Shown here one piece after another: positions 1-5,415 of a DNA stretch of 5,415 bases (within the stretch, counting starts at the first letter, position 1; every line of letters starts with the position of its first letter). The notes under the pieces were generated by a model. The model saw nothing but the letters and a program-made list of their open reading frames with translations, searched no databases and was not told where the DNA came from. Source of the DNA: Zoogloeaceae bacterium. Its GTDB lineage: Bacteria > Pseudomonadota > Gammaproteobacteria > Burkholderiales > Rhodocyclaceae. The stretch spans positions 1 to 5,415 of the forward strand of contig JAISPO010000140.1 of the NCBI GenBank assembly GCA_031274855.1, in the 5' to 3' direction. Both the position numbers and the translations under genes were made by a program.

Positions 1-9
1 GTCCGGCAA

Positions 10-495
10 GTGACGATTTTCGATTACGCCGTACTCGGCATCCTCGCCGCCTCATTCTTACTGGGGCTGTATCGCGGCATCATGTCCGAGGTGCTGATTC
101 TTGCCGTCTGGGTTGCCGCCTTCATCGTTTTGTACACTTGGGATGTTCATCTCGACGCCTACTTTCAGGAACCGGTCTCGCGTTATTACGCGATCGGCGT
201 CATTGTTGCGCTATTGTTCGCGCTGGTGATTGTGACCGCAGTACGCTTGCTGCTTTCGCTGATTTTGAAGGCGGTGGGGCTGGGGCTGGTAGATCGTTTG
301 CTGATGGGCGTTACTTTCAGCGTCTTGCGCGGCATCCTGATTGTGTTGACTGGCGTGTTGATCGCGGGCATGACGACGCTGCCGAAAAATCAGTGGTGGC
401 GGGATGCGTGGTTGGCCCCGTCCTGCGAGGCGCTGGTAATCACGGCCAAGCCGTGGCTGCCGGTCGAGATGGCTAAACGGATTCAGTATCGGTAA
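10..495 (+). CDS. cvpA: CvpA family inner-membrane protein
   Basis: This is a small integral membrane protein of the CvpA family (161 residues, about the usual family length), named for its role in colicin V production in E. coli. Its biochemical function is not settled. Four hydrophobic segments are visible, near residues 6-22, 28-44, 60-86 and 100-121. Family-typical features are the N-terminal FDYAVLGIL stretch, GLYRG (19-23) followed by E27, the D95-R96 pair after the third segment, and R107-G108. The C-terminal part is short and polar. The start is a GTG that gives the classic family N-terminus; the frame stays open to the window edge, so an upstream start cannot be excluded. Its stop lies 12 bp before purF, the standard proteobacterial cvpA-purF order, which suggests co-transcription. 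Identification rests on motifs and context together. Confidence 0.93.
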   Translation: MTIFDYAVLGILAASFLLGLYRGIMSEVLILAVWVAAFIVLYTWDVHLDAYFQEPVSRYYAIGVIVALLFALVIVTAVRLLLSLILKAVGLGLVDRLLMGVTFSVLRGILIVLTGVLIAGMTTLPKNQWWRDAWLAPSCEALVITAKPWLPVEMAKRIQYR

Positions 496-500
496 CAGGG
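496..500 (+). promoter_or_regulatory. Ribosome binding site of purF
   Basis: A CAGGG stretch lies directly after the cvpA stop codon and seven bases before the purF ATG. It is a partial match to the anti-Shine-Dalgarno complement at good spacing. It supports the ATG at 508, which is in any case fixed by the need for cysteine at position 2 of PurF. Confidence 0.6.
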
Positions 501-507
501 ATAGAAC

Positions 508-2034
<1,527 letters not shown>

Positions 2035-2052
2035 CATTACCGCTCGGAAACA

Positions 2053-3090
2053 TTGGCACCTTTACTGAATCCTGCACTCGTCGCGCTCGGCGCAAAGCCC
2101 GCGCATATCGAGCGCATTTTGCGTAACTGGTTGCAGGCGTGTCCGCTGGCCGAATGCGAACCGGCCAAGATGCCGCCTTTGGCGGTGCGAAACGCACTGC
2201 CGCAACTTGAGATCGACTTGGAGGCGCTGGCCCGCGTGCGTGCCGAACATCGCAGCGCGGACGGTTCGGCGCGGCTGCTGCTCGAACTGGCCGATGGCCA
2301 GACGATTGAAAGCGTGCTGCTTGGCCGCGATGGCGTTTGCGTATCCACGCAAGCCGGTTGCGCGGTCGGTTGCCGCTTTTGCATGACGGGGCAGGGCGGT
2401 CTGTTGCGGCAACTGAGCAGCGCCGAAATCCTTGTGCAAGTCGCATTGGCGCGGCGTTATCAGGCAGTGAAAAAAGTTGTCTTCATGGGCATGGGCGAAC
2501 CCGCGCACAACATGGAGAACGTACTCGAAGCCATTGAACTGCTCGGCACCGCAGGCGGCATCGGCCACAAGAACCTCGTGTTTTCGACTGTCGGCGATCG
2601 CCGTGTTTTCGAGCGTCTGCCGCAAGCCAAAGTGAAACCGGCTTTGGCGCTGTCCCTGCATTCAAGCAAGGCAGATGTTCGCGCCCACCTGCTGCCCAAT
2701 GCGCCGCGCATCGCGCCCGAAGAATTGGTGGCGCTGGCCGACGCTTACTGCCGCGCCACCGGCTATCCGATCCAGTACCAATGGACCTTGATCGAAGGCG
2801 TGAACGACAGCGACGAGGAAGTGGACGGCATCATCAAACTGCTCACCGGAAAATACGCGGTGATGAATCTGATCCCCTTCAATCCCATCGACGGCAGCCC
2901 ATTCCGCCGCACGCCCGATACCCGCGCGCAGGAAATTTCCCTGCGCCTGTACCGCCACGGCATTCTCACCAAACTGCGCCAGTCAGCCGGTCAAGATATC
3001 AGTGGCGCATGCGGGCAATTACGGAGCAGGTTACAGATAAAATCCAAACCTGAAAATTCTGAACCCTGTAACCTGTCCCCTGAACCCTGA
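2053..3090 (+). CDS. RlmN/Cfr-family radical SAM RNA methyltransferase
   Basis: This is a 345-residue radical SAM enzyme of the RlmN/Cfr family, which methylates adenosine in RNA (C2 of 23S rRNA A2503, and tRNA A37, for RlmN; C8 of A2503 for Cfr). An N-terminal helical domain (about 1-60) precedes the radical SAM barrel. The 4Fe-4S motif CxxxCxxC is C103, C107, C110, followed by MTG where RlmN often has ATG. C96 in GVCVSTQ corresponds to the upstream catalytic cysteine (C118 in E. coli RlmN), and C320 in DISGACGQL to the methyl-carrying cysteine (C355). SAM-site stretches are MGMGEP (145-150), LSLHSS (200-205) and NLIPFNP (272-278). The start is a TTG: the frame has a stop at 2032 and no ATG until 2170, which would remove part of the N-terminal domain. 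A GGAAA precedes it, unusually close. The last 20 or so residues are low-complexity and encoded by a repeat array. It may be a paralog of the housekeeping rlmN, so the RNA target is uncertain. Confidence 0.87.
   Translation: MAPLLNPALVALGAKPAHIERILRNWLQACPLAECEPAKMPPLAVRNALPQLEIDLEALARVRAEHRSADGSARLLLELADGQTIESVLLGRDGVCVSTQAGCAVGCRFCMTGQGGLLRQLSSAEILVQVALARRYQAVKKVVFMGMGEPAHNMENVLEAIELLGTAGGIGHKNLVFSTVGDRRVFERLPQAKVKPALALSLHSSKADVRAHLLPNAPRIAPEELVALADAYCRATGYPIQYQWTLIEGVNDSDEEVDGIIKLLTGKYAVMNLIPFNPIDGSPFRRTPDTRAQEISLRLYRHGILTKLRQSAGQDISGACGQLRSRLQIKSKPENSEPCNLSPEP
3027..3075. repeat. 10-bp inverted repeat with 29-nt loop
   Basis: CAGGTTACAG at 3027-3036 is the exact reverse complement of CTGTAACCTG at 3066-3075, with 29 bases between. 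A G-T wobble plus two further G-C pairs beyond a mismatch could extend the stem outward. It lies in the 3' end of the methyltransferase gene, 14 bases before the transporter start codon. No T-run follows, so it is not a typical intrinsic terminator. In RNA it could form a hairpin between the two cistrons and affect coupling or mRNA stability; that role is inference. Confidence 0.65.
3055..3089. repeat. Degenerate heptanucleotide array, AACCCTG-like
   Basis: Five consecutive 7-base units end in CTG in exact 7-nt phase: AATTCTG, AACCCTG, TAACCTG, TCCCCTG and AACCCTG, followed directly by the transporter ATG. A further AAACCTG at 3046-3052 is offset by two bases. In the opposite orientation, CAGGTTA and CAGATAA (3027-3040) read as two more units, and one of them supplies the left arm of the inverted repeat. 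The array is translated as the C-terminal tail of the methyltransferase and contains its TGA stop. It looks like intergenic simple repeat DNA captured by a coding frame. Confidence 0.7.
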
Positions 3091-3092
3091 TG
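3088..3092 (+). promoter_or_regulatory. TGATG stop-start overlap
   Basis: The TGA of the methyltransferase (3088-3090) shares its A with the ATG of the transporter (3090-3092). The 20 bases before the ATG are CTG-rich repeat units with no purine-rich ribosome binding site. Translation of the transporter therefore probably depends on ribosomes finishing the upstream gene; this is inferred from the arrangement. Confidence 0.6.
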
Positions 3093-4640
3093 CAGCGTAA
3101 CGTCGCCATCGCCGCCTGTTTCGGCGTCTTTCTGGAGTGGTACGACTTCCTCACGTTCGCTTCGCTGGCGACCTATTTCAGCGTGTTGTTTTTTCCGCCG
3201 GACAATCCGGTTGCGGCGCTGCTGGCGAGCCTCGCCACGTTCGGCGTCGGCATGTTGGTACGTCCGCTCGGCTCGGCCTTGTTCGGGTCGCTTGCCGACC
3301 GTTATGGCCGCCGTCCGGTGTTTATCGCCACCATTGTCTTGATGGGGATCGCCACTTTTTGCGTCGGCCTGCTGCCGACTTACGCACAAGTCGGCCTGCT
3401 CGCGCCTGTGCTGCTGCTGGCGCTGCGCTTGCTGCAAGGGCTTGCGGCGGGCGGTGAAATCGGCGGCTCGGCGGTCTATCTCACTGAACACACGCCCGCG
3501 GGACGGCGCGGTTTTTACACCAGCGTGCTGCAACTGATGGGGCCGCTGGGCATCATGGCTTCTGCCTTGCAGGTGCTGTTGCTGCAAGACTGGCTCGGCA
3601 GCGAGGCTTTCGCCGACTGGGGCTGGCGCGTGCCCTTCCTGTTTTCCGCCGTACTGCTGCTGATTTCGCTGAAAAGCCGAATGGCGCTGCACGAATCACC
3701 GGTGTTTCAGGGCCTGCGCGAAAAGCGGGCCGTTTCCGCCGCGCCCTTGCGCGAATGCCTGCGCGACCGGCGCACGCTTGGGCGCATGGCGCTACTGTTC
3801 TTCTGCATTTCCGCGGGCGGCTCGCTGCTGTTTTTTTCCTCGCAGGTCTATACCGGCGTCTATTTGAAAAGCACGGTGAGACTGGATGCGCAGCTTGCCG
3901 GAATGCTGACGACTGCCAGTACGCTGCTACTGTTCCCGCTCACCATTTTGTGCGGCTGGCTTTCCGACCGCATCGGACGGCGGCCGGTCATGCTTGCCGG
4001 TTTGCTGCTCGGCGGCCTCGCCATCGTGCCGGTGTACAGCGGCCTGATGCACTACGGCAACCCCGCGCTTGAACGCTTCAACCGCGAAGTGCCGGTCGTG
4101 CTGCTCGGCAATGATTGCGCCTACAGCCCCTTTACTTCGCCGCGCAACGATTGCGAACGCAATCAGGAATTACTCGCCAGACTGGGCGCGACCTACGCAC
4201 AGCGCGACGCGCTGCCGGATGGACTGACGCAGGTGCGCGTGGGCGAACAAACCGAAGTCACCGGCTTCCATCCCGCCGAACTCACCGATGCGCTACGCGC
4301 CGCCGGATGGACAGAGCAGGCCGACGCGCAACAAAGCAATCGCGCCATGCTGTTCCTGCTGCTCGCCGTGCTCATCGTCGCTGTCGCCCTCATTACCGGC
4401 CCGCAAACCGCCGTACTCGCCGAACTCTTTCCCGCGCGTACCCGCTACACCGCAGCGTCATTGCCCCACAACCTCAGCGCCGGCTGGATCGGCGGCATGT
4501 CGCCCTTCATGGTCACGCTATTGAACGTAAAAGCCGGCGACGCCATTTCAGGATTGTGGTATCCGGCAGGCTTGCTGCTGGCGGCGCTGGTCATCGGCGT
4601 GCTGTTTCTGCCGGAGACGAAGGACGAAAACCTGATGTAG
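3090..4640 (+). CDS. MFS transporter, metabolite:H+ symporter (MHS) type
   Basis: This is a 516-residue inner-membrane major facilitator with about 12 hydrophobic segments. It resembles the metabolite:proton symporter group (ProP, KgtP, ShiA, citrate carriers), so proton-coupled uptake of a small organic acid or zwitterion is likely; the substrate cannot be read from sequence. Hallmarks are FLEWYDF (14-20) in the first segment, the loop 2-3 signature LADRYGRRP (68-76, D70), RLLQGLAAGGEIGGS in segment 4, and the second-half repeat LSDRIGRRP (D293). It ends in LPETKDENLM without the coiled coil of ProP. Segments 9 and 10 are separated by an unusually long loop (about residues 322-417), predicted periplasmic, containing C343 and C355. 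The ATG overlaps the preceding TGA by one base, the frame has a stop at 3081-3083, and no Shine-Dalgarno is visible, so translation is probably coupled to the upstream gene. Confidence 0.9.
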   Translation: MQRNVAIAACFGVFLEWYDFLTFASLATYFSVLFFPPDNPVAALLASLATFGVGMLVRPLGSALFGSLADRYGRRPVFIATIVLMGIATFCVGLLPTYAQVGLLAPVLLLALRLLQGLAAGGEIGGSAVYLTEHTPAGRRGFYTSVLQLMGPLGIMASALQVLLLQDWLGSEAFADWGWRVPFLFSAVLLLISLKSRMALHESPVFQGLREKRAVSAAPLRECLRDRRTLGRMALLFFCISAGGSLLFFSSQVYTGVYLKSTVRLDAQLAGMLTTASTLLLFPLTILCGWLSDRIGRRPVMLAGLLLGGLAIVPVYSGLMHYGNPALERFNREVPVVLLGNDCAYSPFTSPRNDCERNQELLARLGATYAQRDALPDGLTQVRVGEQTEVTGFHPAELTDALRAAGWTEQADAQQSNRAMLFLLLAVLIVAVALITGPQTAVLAELFPARTRYTAASLPHNLSAGWIGGMSPFMVTLLNVKAGDAISGLWYPAGLLLAALVIGVLFLPETKDENLM

Positions 4641-4675
4641 CGTGAGATTGTTCCTGCCTGCTACCCTGAGCACTG
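4641..4675. other. Convergent intergenic gap, no terminator seen
   Basis: These 35 bases separate the 3' ends of the transporter and lpxH. I see no stable stem followed by a T-run on either strand. CTG triplets at 4666, 4673 and 4680 fall 7 bases apart, a faint echo of the heptad array before the transporter gene, but the other bases of these units match poorly. Termination may be Rho-dependent or lie inside the opposing genes. Confidence 0.4.
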
Positions 4676-5410
4676 TCACCTGATATCAAGCCAACGGCAG
4701 CCGTTTCGGTCGATGGTTAGCGCGTTGCCGTGTTCGTGCCAGTCGCCGAGTACCCAGCGTTCGCAGGGGCGGCTATCAATCAGGTGTTCGTGGCGCGCTT
4801 GGCGGTGGGTGTGGCCGTGGATTATGCGGGTGACTGGGTGTTGGCGGAAGGCGTCGGCGATGGCGTTGGGGCTGGCGTCCATGATCGCTTCGTCTTTTTT
4901 CTGTTTTGCCGCTTCGCTTTGCGCGCGCATGGATGCCAGCAGCGCCTTGCGCTCGGCCAGCGGTTTCGCGAGAAACGCCGCTTGGTACGCGGGCGAGCGG
5001 GCGGTGGCGCGGAAGGCGAGATAGTCAGTGTCGCCGGTGCAGAGCGTGTCGCCGTGCATGAGTAGCGTTGGCACACCGGCCAGTGTTACGACCGTGGGAT
5101 CTTCGATGAAAGTGAGCCGCGCTGCTGCGGCGAATTGATCGGCGGCGAGGAGGTCTCGGTTGCCGGCCATGAAGAAAATTTTTGTGCCGGTGGCGGCGAG
5201 ATTCGCCAGGGCGGCGCAGATTTCGGCGTTGAAAGGGTCGGCGAGATCGTCGTCGCCGGCCCAGGTGTCGAACAGGTCACCGAGGATGTACAGCGCCTGC
5301 GCGTTGCCCGCGCCGCGCGCGAGAAAGCGTTGAAAAAGCGCGGCGATATGCGGCCTGCACGGTGTCAGGTGCAGGTCGGATATCAGCAGAGTGGGGCTAT
5401 CGTTCAGCAA
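4676..5410 (-). CDS. lpxH: UDP-2,3-diacylglucosamine diphosphatase (LpxH), 5' end at window edge
   Basis: LpxH hydrolyses UDP-2,3-diacylglucosamine to lipid X and UMP, the fourth step of lipid A synthesis, at the cytoplasmic face of the inner membrane. It is a calcineurin-like metallophosphoesterase that uses a Mn2+ pair. All metal motifs are visible, numbered from the TTG at 5410: SDLHL (D12, H14), LGDLFDTW (D45), GNRD (N84, R85), MHGDTLCTGD (H119) and HGHTH (H198, H200, H202). The AIMDASPNAIADAF stretch matches the LpxH cap region. The length of 244 residues fits the family (240 in E. coli). The start is unsure: the TTG has no properly spaced ribosome binding site and the frame is open to the window edge, so the true start may lie a few codons beyond. 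Upstream neighbours are not visible. It is convergent with the purF operon and so independently expressed. Confidence 0.95.
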   Translation of the reverse strand: MLNDSPTLLISDLHLTPCRPHIAALFQRFLARGAGNAQALYILGDLFDTWAGDDDLADPFNAEICAALANLAATGTKIFFMAGNRDLLAADQFAAAARLTFIEDPTVVTLAGVPTLLMHGDTLCTGDTDYLAFRATARSPAYQAAFLAKPLAERKALLASMRAQSEAAKQKKDEAIMDASPNAIADAFRQHPVTRIIHGHTHRQARHEHLIDSRPCERWVLGDWHEHGNALTIDRNGCRWLDIR

Positions 5411-5415
5411 ACTTC

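Noticed and set aside
2991..3692. A 233-codon minus-strand open frame across the methyltransferase-transporter junction.
   Set aside because: It is highly enriched in Q, R and H and crosses the repeat array and transporter gene in antisense. No family features are visible.
4050..4345. The transporter loop as a frameshift or inserted foreign segment.
   Set aside because: The reading frame continues cleanly into segments 10-12 with family motifs, there are no flanking repeats, and composition matches the rest of the gene.
4666..4682. CTG triplets at 7-base spacing after the transporter, possibly a second heptad array flanking the gene.
   Set aside because: Only three triplets are in phase, and the other four bases of each unit do not match the AACCCTG-like pattern; too weak to call.
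4693..4705. A small perfect hairpin, AACGG-CAG-CCGTT, just beyond the transporter, considered as a terminator.
   Set aside because: The stem is only 5 bp, no T-run follows, and it lies within the C-terminal codons of lpxH, so chance is the simpler explanation.

Overview
The window looks like chromosomal core DNA of a GC-rich Gram-negative bacterium, most likely a betaproteobacterium. The reasons are the cvpA-purF pair, an E. coli-type PurF without a propeptide, a proteobacterial LpxH (so the cell makes lipid A), and the protein flavour throughout. This placement is inferred from family resemblance; I cannot name a genus.

Layout. Four plus-strand genes form one tight run that reads as an operon: cvpA (10-495), purF (508-2034, 12 bp gap), an RlmN/Cfr-family radical SAM RNA methyltransferase (2053-3090, 18 bp gap), and an MHS-type major facilitator (3090-4640, sharing one base with the gene before it as TGATG). 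On the minus strand, convergent with them, lies lpxH (4676-5410), whose 5' end reaches the window edge. The convergent gap is 35 bp and shows no convincing terminator. There is no gene-free stretch over 300 bp. No RNA gene, insertion sequence, CRISPR array or promoter can be supported; the operon promoter must lie left of the window.

How the genes work together. PurF commits PRPP to purine synthesis, and CvpA is its usual membrane-protein companion. The RNA methyltransferase and the transporter are not part of the purine pathway and look like additions downstream of purF. LpxH is an independent cell-envelope gene.

No new defence or mobile system is visible. The most unusual parts are (1) a short heptanucleotide array (AACCCTG-like, five units in exact 7-nt phase) with a 10-bp perfect inverted repeat, which encodes the C-terminal tail of the methyltransferase and runs into the transporter start codon; (2) a roughly 95-residue periplasmic loop with a cysteine pair in the transporter; and (3) the RlmN-like gene sitting behind purF with its complete catalytic set.
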